From the NCBI GenBank assembly GCA_029582265.1, contig CM055831.1, positions 26,264,526-26,328,525 on the forward strand: DNA of 64,000 nucleotides, read 5' to 3'. The notes under the pieces are model-generated. The model was not told the origin of the DNA and did not search any database. It worked only from the letters and a program-made list of their open reading frames with translations. This stretch comes from Zoroaster sp. YZ-2022. Lineage: Eukaryota > Echinodermata > Asteroidea > Forcipulatida > Zoroasteridae. The translations under genes were made by a program, and so were the position numbers. Below are positions 46,104 through 57,005 of the stretch, in pieces (positions within the stretch are counted from its first letter, which is position 1; every line of letters begins with the position of its first letter).

Positions 46104-46742
46104 TTATACCTTAGGAACATACACAATTGGAAATTCACCGTGAAATATATTTGTTCGGAGTCTCATCTCTTCAGAAGTTGTCGGCTTCAGATCAATAAGG
46201 AGGTAAGCGTAGGGGTTCAAAGTAGCGTCCCGATAAGCTTCTACCAGGAACTTGGATTTATTAGGATACATCTGTTTAGCTAGATGATTGATTTGGGAGG
46301 CGTCTCTTGGATTTTTAAACAACACCATATAGTGAGAGTTTAGACTTATTGTCCGCATTTCCTTCCCTCGGTAAAATAAATTTTGTAATATCAAAATAAC
46401 CGAAAGGTTTCGATGATGACTACCCTTAGTAAACAGTTCAGAGACTTTTTTGTTGTTGCCCGATTCTGACATAAGATCGTCTATTACAATAATATTTCTT
46501 TGTGTACGATCCAAGGACTGAAGTAGATCATCAGGAAACCCCTCCACAAATCGTATTTCAGGAACCAGACTAGCCAAATGGTCGTAAGCATCTTGATATT
46601 CCCCGTAGCACCAAATGATATTATCCGGAGGTGGTTCTATGATACCTTTCGAAGTGAACAAGCGCTTGGTAAAAACAGTCTTACCCGACCCCGTAGGACC
46701 AGAGATGACGCAAGTAAAGGGATGTTTAAGCCTCACGTCCAT
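46104..46742 (-). CDS. Genome-packaging ATPase (FtsK/A32-like)
   Basis: 212 intact residues from ATG 46742. Walker A GPTGSGKT at 15-22 and Walker B NIIVIDDLM at 83-91 are complete. A Gln-Asn sensor-like motif (ILQNLFYRGKEMRTISLNSHY) follows. Length and order match Polinton ATPases, which drive viral DNA into the capsid in related virophages and adintoviruses. No signal peptide or membrane segment. It is the first gene after PolB on the leftward strand, separated from it by 789 bases holding palindromes. Confidence 0.9.
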   Translation of the reverse strand: MDVRLKHPFTCVISGPTGSGKTVFTKRLFTSKGIIEPPPDNIIWCYGEYQDAYDHLASLVPEIRFVEGFPDDLLQSLDRTQRNIIVIDDLMSESGNNKKVSELFTKGSHHRNLSVILILQNLFYRGKEMRTISLNSHYMVLFKNPRDASQINHLAKQMYPNKSKFLVEAYRDATLNPYAYLLIDLKPTTSEEMRLRTNIFHGEFPIVYVPKV

Positions 46743-47531
46743 TTGATCAAATGATTTGAATCTTGAGAGGTAAGGTATTTTAAACCCATCGCCACTCCTT
46801 CATCACCCCCAAAATAAACAACTACATATCACCATGGAGGAAGAAAACTTTTTCTTCCTCCATGATATCACCAACCTAAATCTAGTAAAATAATTAACAA
46901 CCACACAAAGAAAACACAAGTTACGAGCGTTTATGTTTACCATTCATACCATTATTATTATTATTATTATTATTATTTAGTCATAATAGATTTTTACTTG
47001 TTCGGCCTTGTTTTGTGTTCGTGAAAACGTTGAATCGTAATAATTATAATACTGAAATATCGAAAGTAGACCTATACGGGTTACAAAATAGCATCGAATC
47101 ATTAACAAAATAGCTTTGCAGGTACTATATAGGTTTGGTAATGGATTAAAAAAGGGTTTAGTTTCAACATGAAAGCTTACTATTTATAAAGTTGATACCA
47201 GTACCTATCTTCCTGTGAAATATTTCCCTCTGAAATGCTGTCATCTTCGAGAAAACTGCATCTGAATACCTCCAAAAATGCAACAACTGATTTCGATTGC
47301 AACAATCGAAATTAAAGGATCTATGAAATAGACATTTTAAAACTTAAAAACACAATTCACAACTGTATATTGATGTTGCCACCACTGTTCTGCCTTTTCA
47401 TTGCAAAGCTGGGGGTGTTTTGACCATTTTTGTCATTTATGCTAATAAGAATGTGCATATTCATGAGAACTTATGTGATGTCGTCTGAGGCAACAGTGCA
47501 TAACATTTGTTTGAATTTCTAGGGATATTGT
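46743..47531. other. PolB-ATPase intergenic region
   Basis: 789 bases without a gene. Holds the palindrome at 46833-46864, an (ATT)n run at 46951-46977 and a 10-bp hairpin ATTTCGATTG/CAATCGAAAT at 47290-47312. It probably carries the 3' end of PolB and the ATPase promoter. Confidence 0.5.
46833..46864. repeat. Perfect 15-bp palindrome with 2-base loop
   Basis: CATGGAGGAAGAAAA (46833-46847), CT, then its exact complement to 46864. It could extrude as a hairpin or act in transcript ending between ATPase and PolB. Its role is unknown. Confidence 0.85.
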
Positions 47532-50500
47532 TCAAATGTCCAGATAGGTAGTTGACACACCATCCTCAGCAACCTTTCTCTTTGGATAAAAGTAGGTGAA
47601 GGCACTTTTTACTTGGTTGTATGTGAACATGAACGCTCCCTTCATCCTAAATCCTCGGTTGACTCCTTCTCCGGCTTGGCGCGACTGCAGGACGTCTAGG
47701 TATTTTTCCTTTGTGATGTCATTGTTCCGTTTATTTAGTCCTTTGCAGCTTGCTTTGGATGTATCTCCATAACAAAAGTAGGATTTACTACACAAGGCTA
47801 CGATACCGGCGCCTTCCCATTCAATCTTGAATAATCCCGGTGTACGCTTATCATATGCGCGGTGTTCTGCTGTATCTTCCCTGGGAAACCAGTTGCTCTT
47901 TTCACGCTGATACTCGGCAGTCATGTGAGGTTTGACGATTGTCTCTAGACTATCTCCGGAGATGGCAAGGTAGGCAGAGTCTGTGTCCATTTCGCAGAGT
48001 TGAAAATCGGCCTTGTCGATGTATTTGACGAGGAAGTCATAATAGAACTCTAACATCCGAAGCTTGGCGTATTGGTACACGAAGAATCCAATCTGGATTG
48101 GTAGGTTCAAGTTGATTGATTTCTTTGCAAGCTCAACTTCGTAGAGACCACTTTCATCAAGTTCATGCAAACTGCGAAAATGTGACTTGTTGACGTAACA
48201 AGAGGCTTTCTTGTGACTGGTGCAGACTTTTACTTGCATATGTTTCTCCTGATTAGTAACTGTCTTGCCGTAGGCTGAGTTGCCTAGCAACTTCATTGTA
48301 TCTGCCAAGATGGCCTTTGTTGGGTCGCTATCACCAGATCGTCGAGCATCGCTTACTGAGTCACCAAATCGCTTGAAGCACGGGTTCTGACCATACTGGA
48401 TGCACTGATACACATGGGTTACTAGTAGACCTTGGGCCATATACCATTTTAACAGGGGTGTTGCGAGAAGGATGCGTGAGCCACACATACTTCCAATGAG
48501 ACTGCGGCGGGGTTTATTCATGATGTTGTGCTCTTCCGCAAACTGACGCATGTGCTCTCCAATGTCCTCCCGGCGTATGTCAATGTTTTTGAAGATAGGG
48601 GGCATTTCGGCGAAGTAATCTGTCAAAGCAGGGGGTACTTTGATGTCGCACTCTACCAATCCAAAAAGCGATCCGTCCCTCACACCTTGTAGTATTTTAT
48701 CCTGCGTCATAAACTGTCTATCATGATGCGGAAGTCTCATGGAGTGCACATACCCCCTAGCATCTTGGTTGGTGGATAGAGTATGTAGCCATTCACACTC
48801 CCACATCTCCACCAGATTGTATCCCTGCTCGCGGATATAAGTCGAAATTTCCTCTGTCTTTTGATAGCACTCCTCCCTGGATAACTTTCGCAGCTGGTTG
48901 ACTTTGGAGGGGTTTTGTGGACATTGCGCTGGCCAAAAGCAACCTTGAAACTGAAAAACAGTGTTTGTTGCCTGACAGTAGCCATCAACTGGGATTTTTC
49001 TTTTGCCTACTCGTTTCTCGGTGTTGTTGTATTGATGACGGATATGAATGTTCTCGGATACTATCATCCATTGTAGCCATTCTCGGGCCATTTCGCCGTG
49101 CTTGTGGCTCCTCGTAAGTTTAAAGTTAGTTTCTTGTTTACGCCTGATGAAAGTACCAGTCGGCATGTCTTGTGTTAGCGACCACAAGTATAGTGCATTT
49201 GCGTCGAATCCTACGACTTTTCGACAAAGCTTTTGTCCTCCACGAATATATGTTTTATCTTTTTCGTGATGTCGATTGATTATAATCGTCGGTCCGCCGA
49301 CGATGTTATGCTTTATCAGATAATACAAGTCCTTGTTTTTCTCGTCGATAAGAGAAAAGCGATGTCTTCGGGTAGCGTTTGGAACAGGTACTGCATTGAT
49401 AATCCGGGGACTGAGATCGCTGTCTTGAACATATCAAGATTTCTCTCGCGGTAAAGGCGAACATCTTCTCCGTTGCGTTGATAAATGGGGCAACATCTAA
49501 GTTGTTGTACCAAATAAGGAAGTCGCGAAAGGATGTCATGTTTTTCCCCGCCAAATCAGTGTGCAGAATTCGTACTCAGCCTCCGTAATATTGACTCCTT
49601 CAAGTTACTGTAGAATGCCTCGTGGGGAGGAAGTTCCGGGTGATTTAGTTTTCTATGTTCGTCATCCACTCATACGGGAAGAAGCCCTTGGTTTCATTGC
49701 ATTCGTACGCTTTGAGAAATTTCTCATAGCTGTACCCTGGTGCTAAATAGTTCGAGATGTCTAGGAATTTGAGCATACCTGTAGACATACTCATGTACGA
49801 CCCCGCCTTCTTGACTATGTACTTGAAGTTGTCACCCGCAGCTTCCAGTTCAGTATATAGATGTTTCTTGATCACGTTTAGGTCATACCGCCCACTGTTA
49901 AATCCAAGCACGGGTAGTTCTCTCAAATACTCCTCAAGCTCCTTCTTTAAAAGTTCTGTCGGTAGTTTTTTACATTTTTTGCGATCTGTGTCATCTTCCT
50001 CCTCACTCGTAACCTCTACCTCGTCTGCGTCACGTTCTTGACCGATCTCCTGCTTCTGAAGTTCAATCAGACCGTCGATCTCCACAAAAACATCTCTGAA
50101 TGATTCTAATACAAGGGTCTCGGCTGCTCGGCTGATGTCGTGTAGATAAGTCACCATTTGAGACACAAGCTGACCTGGATCACCTTCCGTCACAAAGCAT
50201 TTTGGGGCTTGGAAGTCGGGAACATTGCTAGCGACACTGACGCTGAGCAACTCATGACGCTGTTCCCAGGTCAGCTTATTGTCCAGACCTCTGTCTGGTT
50301 CATCTACCTGCTCAAAGTAGCATTCGTAGTCAAACGTAGCCCGGAATGGATAGAATTTGAGTTCCTCGTCAACTGTAACCCCATCTTCGTGCAGCTTATC
50401 AAAGATGGTGGGTGGAATGTGAAAAATTCCACCGGGGAACTTGTGTCGTACGTTGACATCACACGTCTGCTGGTGCCGCCGCTGAGCGAAAGACGTGTTG

Positions 50501-52224
50501 AATACGACACCACACTTGGAACAGGGATATGCTCTGCTATATTTCTTTAAGTTAGAAATATAGCAAAAGTGTCTCCCGTAGAGATTGATGTACATCGTCT
50601 CTGCGTAGCGACAGTGCGATCGTCTGATCAACTTTGCGAATGTTTGCAGTTGGTGAGGGGGCTCGTCATCATCAGGCTCGTCTTGCATGACGAGTTCGTA
50701 GACTTGAATGTTCAGTTCGAAGATGTTTTCTAAAATTGTCAAGTCCTCCAACGTTACCCCCTTGTTGGTTCGTCTGCCCGTTCTCTCCTCGTACACGTTG
50801 GCTAAGCGATGGGTTGGTCGCTCCAGTGACTCTACTCCCGCACCACGATGCAAGGCCAGGCATCGAAAAAAGCACAAGTTATCATTATATCGCCGGCCGG
50901 TGTGACGATTCGCGACAAGGGTGACGAGACCTTGGTTATTTGTGACGTGTTGTGGTAGTTGTTCTGGAGCACCAATGAACACCTCGGGCATCTTGTAGAC
51001 ATATACGGCCAGGTTGGTTACGGTAGCTACTGTCCATTTGGAGTCTGGTCGTTTCTGTCTCAGCACTTCCAGTATGTCAAGATCGTGTAACTTTTCCAAA
51101 AATTGTTCAAAGTCTGCCTGGGATCCTATGGTCACGGGAACTGGAAAAAATCCAGCATTGTTACTGCTTGCATGAAAGTAACGTAAATCCCCATTGTCGG
51201 TGTGGCGTAAAACAAAACCAAATGAAATATTGATTTTCACTCGACAGTTGAAAATGTCAAAGATGCTGAGTAGGGTTCTAGGCACATCTACTTCCCGCCC
51301 TACCAATCGGATGTTGTACGTATCCAGTATGCGTCCAGTCAAGTGGTGGGTCCTAATACTTCGCCAATTGTCTCTTTCCACACGAGATAAGCTGTTTTCA
51401 GAGTTCGGATATTCCACAGGATCCTCCTTTAGCACATCGTCATCAGATTGCGGTCGCTCTGGCTCGGGCACTGGTTGAACTGACTGAATTGATTGCTTCA
51501 TCTCACCATCACTGCCATGCTTTAATTTGAAGTGACGTCGCATGGAGTAAGGTCGCGAGAACACCTTACCACATTTTTGGCAGCGGCGTGAGTCTACGGT
51601 GGAATGATTAAGTTTAGCAGAGGAAGGTGATTTGTCGCGGCGTGGGTGCATGGAGGAATGTATAAGTTCAGGGGCGGAAGAACGTTGGTCGTGAGAGGTT
51701 GATGGTTGGTCCCAATTTACAGGTGTTGTTGATGGTGCTCGTTGATGCACACTCTGCTTATGTTTTCTCAGCATGTCGAAACTTTTAAAAGGCTTACCAC
51801 ACTTTGAACAGGGCACACTTTTACCCCTCACACGGCCAGTTTTAGGTGATGGACTCGTACCAGGCTGGGATCGAGGTTGTAGATTACCAGTGGGAAATTG
51901 GTGGTGGGATTGTGGACTCGTACCAGGCTGGGATCGAGGTTGTAGATTGTCGGTGGGAATTTGGTGGTGGGATTGAGGGGGGGAACGAGGTTTTTGAACC
52001 CCGGTGTTACTGGCTCGGTGTTGGATGTCTTGATGTTGTTTCATGACGTCCAAACGGTGGAAATGCTTTCCGCAGGTAGGACAAGTTATGGGTTGAGCTC
52101 GGGTGTGCGTCAGCTGATGACGACGGAGTGTGAATCTACGGGTAAATGATTTGGTACAAGTTGTGCACTCGTAACGATGACCCATCTTCTTCATACCGGC
52201 CCCACTCTGTAAAGTATTGGTGAT
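47532..52224 (-). pseudogene. Protein-primed DNA polymerase B, main exon (several frame breaks)
   Basis: Begins at acceptor TTTATTTCAG (52225-52227). Order: four C2H2 zinc fingers (about 52180-51500); an OTU-like segment (NDNLCFFRCLA...GRHFCYI); a fifth finger (about 50520-50460); Exo I FDYECYF (near 50320); Exo II NSGRYDLN (near 49890); Pol motif A FDANALYLW (near 49195); motif B NSAYGKT (near 48275); motif C DTDS (near 47980); stop at 47532. This is the Polinton PolB that copies the element from a terminal protein primer. Frames change near 49660, 49590, 49470 and 49340, each consistent with one lost base. 49645-52251 and 47532-49328 are long open stretches. Catalytic motifs are all present. 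Confidence 0.85.
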
Positions 52225-52719
52225 CTGAAATAAAATAAAAGAGATTGCCATTGTTATTAAAGAAATTTTTTGTAACGTTTTACAAGCAAAGATATTGCGT
52301 AAGATAAGCCCTCCTCGATAACACGGACTTACTGACTTATCACTACAAAATTAGACGTTTTTAGCTAAACGCCGTCCAACGGATGGTCCGAAACGTGAAA
52401 TACACACATCGCATTATTTACACAGATTCGGTTTTACACATCCCTGATTAACGAAGGAGTAAATATGTACACCATAAAACAAAATTGTGAAATGTAAATT
52501 GTGTTTTAATAAGCAGTGGATGTTTCAATGTAACGTGAGAAAACTTTGGTAAATGGGTATATCACATTACTGGTTTTAGGATGAAAGCACTCATTTAAAT
52601 AATTTAGTTATTAAGCACGTTCTTATGTAGGAATATTCTGCGAGATGAAAAAATAAAAAATAAAATAAATAAAAAAATAAAAATAAATAAATAAATAAAT
52701 AAAAAGAACAAGTACTCAC
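52225..52719 (-). other. Intron of PolB
   Basis: On the minus strand GAGAAA is followed by GTGAGT (donor, GT at 52718-52719). The acceptor is TTTTATTTTATTTCAG. Both flanking exons are in phase 0, so the frame is kept. The intron is AT-rich, with (AAAT)n near 52640-52700. Inferred from signals and frame; no transcript evidence. Confidence 0.65.
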
Positions 52720-53112
52720 TTTCTCGTATGCCTCGTCTGCCCAACCCTGAATAGTTTCAAGCTGACTGGGCGTGTAGTCTGGACTTGCCTGGACTTGTTC
52801 GTAGATCTCGTCTGCACAACCCTGAATAGTTTCAAGCTGACTGGGCGTGTAGTCTGGACTTGCCTGGACTTGGTCGTAGATCTCGTCTGCCCAACCCTGA
52901 ATAGTTTCAAGCTGACTGGGCGTGTAGTCTGGACTTGCCTGGACTTGTTCGTAGATCTCGTCTGCCCAACCCTGGATAGTTTCAAGCTGACTGGGCGTGT
53001 AGTCTGGACTTGCCTGGACTTGTTCGTAGATCTCGTCTGCCCAACCCTGGATAATGTCAAGCTGACTGGCCGTGTAGTCTGGGCTTTCCCAAGGGTGGCT
53101 CTGGTGAGCCAT
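52720..53112 (-). CDS. PolB N-terminal exon with five 25-residue repeats
   Basis: ATG at 53112 (MAHQSHPWES) opens 131 codons ending at the donor at 52720. The body is five tandem repeats of 75 bp, each SPDYTPSQLETIQGWADEIY followed by EQVQA or a close variant. Differences are limited to a few positions (Ala for Pro, Cys for Trp, Asp for Glu), and the last unit is cut by the splice site. The repeats are probably short amphipathic helices. Joined in frame to the zinc-finger start of PolB, they would form its extreme N-terminus. Whether they help terminal-protein function is unknown. A TATA box lies about 120 bases upstream. Confidence 0.6.
52724..53090. repeat. 75-bp tandem repeat, five copies
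   Basis: The block CAACCCTGAATAGTTTCAAG recurs every 75 bp (first at 52742, then 52817 and on), in register with codons of the PolB first exon. Confidence 0.9.
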
Positions 53113-53230
53113 GATGAAATCAAGATGCTGATCCTTCCGCGGACGAAAGTCTTGGCTCAATGGTATCACAGCGTAATGTAGACTCAACAGCAACGACTCT
53201 TCATAATGTCTCAAGGCACGCCCAGACCCC

Positions 53231-53239
53231 CTTATAAAC
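53231..53239 (-). promoter_or_regulatory. TATA box of the PolB gene
   Basis: GTTTATAAG on the minus strand, with the start codon about 120 bases downstream and the 88-bp repeats upstream. A TATA promoter is inferred. Confidence 0.5.
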
Positions 53240-53324
53240 CCCCTCAAAGTAGAGGAAGAAAGCTCTGCTTTGTATGTACAGCATATCTCAAGACGATAAC
53301 ATAATTGAAGTTGTTTCAAGATGC

Positions 53325-53533
53325 TTGTTTTGGTTATTCCTAGGGCAACCAAGATGAAAGATGGCACAACATGTATTGTTTCAAACCTTTCCTCAATTAT
53401 AGTCAAACGTGTTTGTTTTGGTTATTCCTAGGGCAACCAAGATGAAAGATGGCACAACATGTATTGTTTCAAACCTTTCCTCAATTATAGTAAAACGTGT
53501 TTGTTTTGGTTATTCCTAGGGCAACCATGATGA
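53325..53533. repeat. 88-bp direct repeats upstream of PolB
   Basis: TGGTTATTCCTAGGGCAACC occurs at 53331, 53419 and 53507, with the same sequence between, giving about 2.3 copies. Position directly upstream of the TATA box suggests an enhancer-like array. Confidence 0.85.
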
Positions 53534-53537
53534 AAAG

Positions 53538-53798
53538 ATGCTACATGTCTTATTACAATGTTTTGTTGGTAGGAACTTCACTTTGTATGGTGGGTCACTA
53601 CCAAATAATACAGCGTCAGCCAGACTAGTTGTAGCTCTGGCGTCAATGACTACCAGCTTTTATGTAACCCACATAATAGCGTATAGACGTTACAATAAGG
53701 AGCCACGGCAACAGTTTCGTACATTGCGTGGTAATGCGTTCCGTCCCAATTACGTCACACGCTCGACTTATGACCCAACGTATATTAGGGGTATATAA
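53538..53798 (+). CDS. Small open frame near the right TIR, possible membrane protein
   Basis: 86 codons from ATG 53538. A hydrophobic stretch (residues about 27-48, ARLVVALASMTTSFYVTHII) could span a membrane; the last 15 or so codons lie in the TIR. No homologue recognised. It may be chance, but it is the only rightward frame with an ATG at this end. Confidence 0.2.
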   Translation: MLHVLLQCFVGRNFTLYGGSLPNNTASARLVVALASMTTSFYVTHIIAYRRYNKEPRQQFRTLRGNAFRPNYVTRSTYDPTYIRGI

Positions 53799-54525
53799 CC
53801 CCGTTTTGGCAGGAGGATCATGATCCACAGAGGTCACAGGGTGAATGCTTCTTTGATTCTTTGTTTGTATGCTTTTTGTTTTTTCTTGGCAACAGTTTCG
53901 TACATTGCGTGGTAATGCGTTCCGTCACTTCATAGTGACTTTCTCTATACCTACCACTCATCGTTCCTTAAAAACTGACCTCAGCAATAACCGGCTTCGG
54001 TCAGTTTGTTCATAGTGCTGCTTCAGATCAAGCTTCGCGCACTGTCTGCTTGAACAAAAATTTCCCTTTGTTCACACGTATCTATTCATCGTACGTTTCT
54101 CTGTACACACTGATCGTGGATAGTCACTCAGCCAGAACACCTTTGTTCACCTACTCTCAAAATGGCGGTGTACCAAAATGCGCACCACTGCACCACGGCG
54201 CCACCCAAAATGTGCACCACGGCACACAATAGAGGTGCACCATTTCACACAATAGAACTGCACCATGTAACACAATAGGTGCACCATTTCACACAATAGA
54301 ACTGCACCATGTAACACAATAGGTGCACCATGTAACACAATAGAACTGCACCATGTAACACAATAGGTGCACCATGTAACACAATAGAACTGCACCATGT
54401 AACACAATAGGTGCACCATGTAACACAATAGGTGCACCATGTAACACAATAGAACTGCACCATGTAACACAATAGAAGTGCACTGCACATTAAATAGGGG
54501 TGCACTTTACACATTATACACTACT
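53751..54525 (-). repeat. Polinton right terminal inverted repeat (about 775 bp)
   Basis: Complement of 37923-38692, including the tandem array at about 54214-54485. A segment containing AACAGTTTCGTACATTGCGT is present once in the TIR (near 53890) and again just inside it (near 53710), a local duplication. Confidence 0.9.
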
Positions 54526-54531
54526 AGGGAT
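54526..54531. repeat. Polinton target-site duplication, right
   Basis: AGGGAT directly after the element's terminal CACTACT. The following TTTTTGTCTAAG continues the host unit. Confidence 0.9.
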
Positions 54532-56013
54532 TTTTGTCTAAGAACAAAAATTTCCTGAAATGACCTTTTGCAAACTGATTGAACAAAATATTGAACATGC
54601 TTACCATCAAGTATCATAGAAACTTACCATCAAGTTTCACAAAAATCCCTGAACAAGTTGACACATCCTGTACAACGAGCTACAACACCATCTGATGTTA
54701 TCATGGTCATTGCTGACAGAAAGAGGGCAGCATGCTACAACATTGAAGCTATCATGTTATTCAGACTACACAACCAGATTGATCTGTAGGAAGATTGTTC
54801 AAAAGAATTTAAATATTGTTAAGATTCAAGCCAATAAGAGACAACATTTTCATGACCATGAGATCAAGTTAGAATATTAATATAATCACACAAGGTTTCA
54901 TGACCCCACATCTCCCTAGCTTAAAGGGGCAGTATCATGATTAACAGTGCATGGAATTGGAGTACTAGTTTTAAATCAACTAATTGAATGAAAATAATAG
55001 CCCATATGATAAGGTTATAATTATTATCGTTGCTGCTGCATAAATGAGCCAGTAATTTTCAGTCACTATGGTTATCTTAAACTAGGACACCGATTCCATG
55101 ACAATTCAATATTGCTTAGGGAATAAAAATTAGAAACAGAAATATTTAACTCAAAACATGACAATTGGATTCAAAATTCAATGCATGGTGTTGATGACAG
55201 GATAAAGACCGATTGGGTCACGGCCACAGGGATAAAGAACCAGCAAACCATAGGTAATGTCCTTAATTGCCCATGGCCACAACCCCAGGGGTATTTATCC
55301 TGAGGTCAAGACAAAGTGTCACTCTTTTATTCCCATTCATGAATGCTCTCCTGATTTTGTTGTAAAAATATTTAAAAAATTGTTCCAAAAACTGAAACAT
55401 TTTGCATCCAGAAACACAGATGCAGCTGGTGCATCTCAAATGAACTTACACAACTGTTTAAAGGGAAGGTACAGCATTGGTAATGACATGAACACAAAAT
55501 GACCAAATTATTATATGACAGCTAACTTGAAATATAAATTATACTTGCATTTAAAAAATGAACAAAATACAACATTTATTCGAATGTTTTCTGTAAAACT
55601 TTTTTTTCTCAAGACTGGACTCTACATTGAACTGAAACTGGTTGATTCAAGTACATCTTGGTTCAAAGAGAGAAAGCATCCTTGTAGAAGCAGTGATACC
55701 AACGTTAAGACTGGTCTTAAACAACCATGTGATCACATCGCAACCAATCAGAATTCCTAAACCTAGTGTAAACTGCCTCCGAGTCATTTATGAATTTTCT
55801 AATTTTCAGGCCAACTAAACCAATTCAACTAAAACAAAGTCTCTTCTTTCCTGAAGCTAAGTTAATAATTTATGACCTTCTCCCACCATCCTCCTCCAAC
55901 ATTCCCTGCTAATCCCCATCATTTCAAATGAATACTCCCCAGTATCATTGTCCTGAGTCATGACTACAGCATTTCTTAAAATTACAAACTACTTCTGACA
56001 GTTTCATTCTTAA
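54532..56013. other. Unit C intergenic sequence, right of the Polinton
   Basis: Matches 12229-13749 and 24551-26183. No gene; a diverged MITE is at 54921-55100. Confidence 0.55.
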
Positions 56014-56237
56014 TTAAAGGGACAATATCATCACGATCAACAGGGCATGGAATCTGAGTGCTAGTTTTAGATTAACTCAGTGACTGAAAATAATACTCCA
56101 CATGATAAGGTCATATTACTGTTACTGCTGCATAAATGAATCAGTAATTTTCAGTCACTGTGTTCATCTTAAACAAGAACACTGATTCCATGCCCTGTTG
56201 AAAATCTGCTGTGATCGTGGCGATACTGCCCCTTTAA
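56014..56237 (+). mobile_element. MITE, complete 224-bp copy
   Basis: TTAAAGGG...CCCCTTTAA, matching the copies at 13750 and 26184 in the same unit position. Confidence 0.75.
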
Positions 56238-56505
56238 CAAAAACTTTGAGAGAAACAAATATTAGTACAAATTCAATATCTGGAATTTTCATTTTAAAAT
56301 AAAGTACATTTTACCTGCACTAAATCTATATCACAGTGAATTGGTGACACATCACAAACCCAAATTTTGGTCAATATCAACATTTGAGAATGAAATAACT
56401 CACATTTGATCATGTTTATTGTAATAATAAAATGATCTATGATTATATTGAGCATAGTTCTATAGCTCCCATAGAGTAAAGAGTCAATGATGGGTGGGGG
56501 GAAAA

Positions 56506-57005
56506 NNNNNNNNNNNNNNNNNNNNNNNNNNNNNNNNNNNNNNNNNNNNNNNNNNNNNNNNNNNNNNNNNNNNNNNNNNNNNNNNNNNNNNNNNNNNNNN
56601 NNNNNNNNNNNNNNNNNNNNNNNNNNNNNNNNNNNNNNNNNNNNNNNNNNNNNNNNNNNNNNNNNNNNNNNNNNNNNNNNNNNNNNNNNNNNNNNNNNNN
56701 NNNNNNNNNNNNNNNNNNNNNNNNNNNNNNNNNNNNNNNNNNNNNNNNNNNNNNNNNNNNNNNNNNNNNNNNNNNNNNNNNNNNNNNNNNNNNNNNNNNN
56801 NNNNNNNNNNNNNNNNNNNNNNNNNNNNNNNNNNNNNNNNNNNNNNNNNNNNNNNNNNNNNNNNNNNNNNNNNNNNNNNNNNNNNNNNNNNNNNNNNNNN
56901 NNNNNNNNNNNNNNNNNNNNNNNNNNNNNNNNNNNNNNNNNNNNNNNNNNNNNNNNNNNNNNNNNNNNNNNNNNNNNNNNNNNNNNNNNNNNNNNNNNNN
57001 NNNNN
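56506..57005. other. Scaffold gap (500 N)
   Basis: Exactly 500 N, a likely placeholder of unknown true size. Frames drawn across it are meaningless. Confidence 1.

Larger units (their letters stand above)
37923..54525. mobile_element. Polinton/Maverick element, full length (16.6 kb)
   Basis: Defined by a 6-bp target duplication, long terminal inverted repeats (AGTAGTG...CACTACT, starting AG as is typical) and the full Polinton gene set: PolB, retroviral-type integrase, packaging ATPase, major capsid protein, penton-like protein, adenain-like protease and a pX/pVI-like protein. Polintons replicate by protein-primed DNA synthesis and may form virions. The right flank continues the unit C sequence exactly where the left flank stops, so the insertion is clean and later than the unit duplication. 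Two genes run rightward and the rest leftward, converging near 40.4-40.8 kb. Confidence 0.95.
28592..56505. repeat. Segmental duplication unit C (interrupted by the Polinton)
   Basis: Third direct copy. Its intergenic part is split by the Polinton at 37923-54525 and resumes at 54526. It stops at the scaffold gap shortly after the point equivalent to 26660 of unit B. Confidence 0.8.

Noticed and set aside
48917..49454. Several plus-strand frames inside PolB
   Set aside because: Antisense shadows of the polymerase; no independent support.
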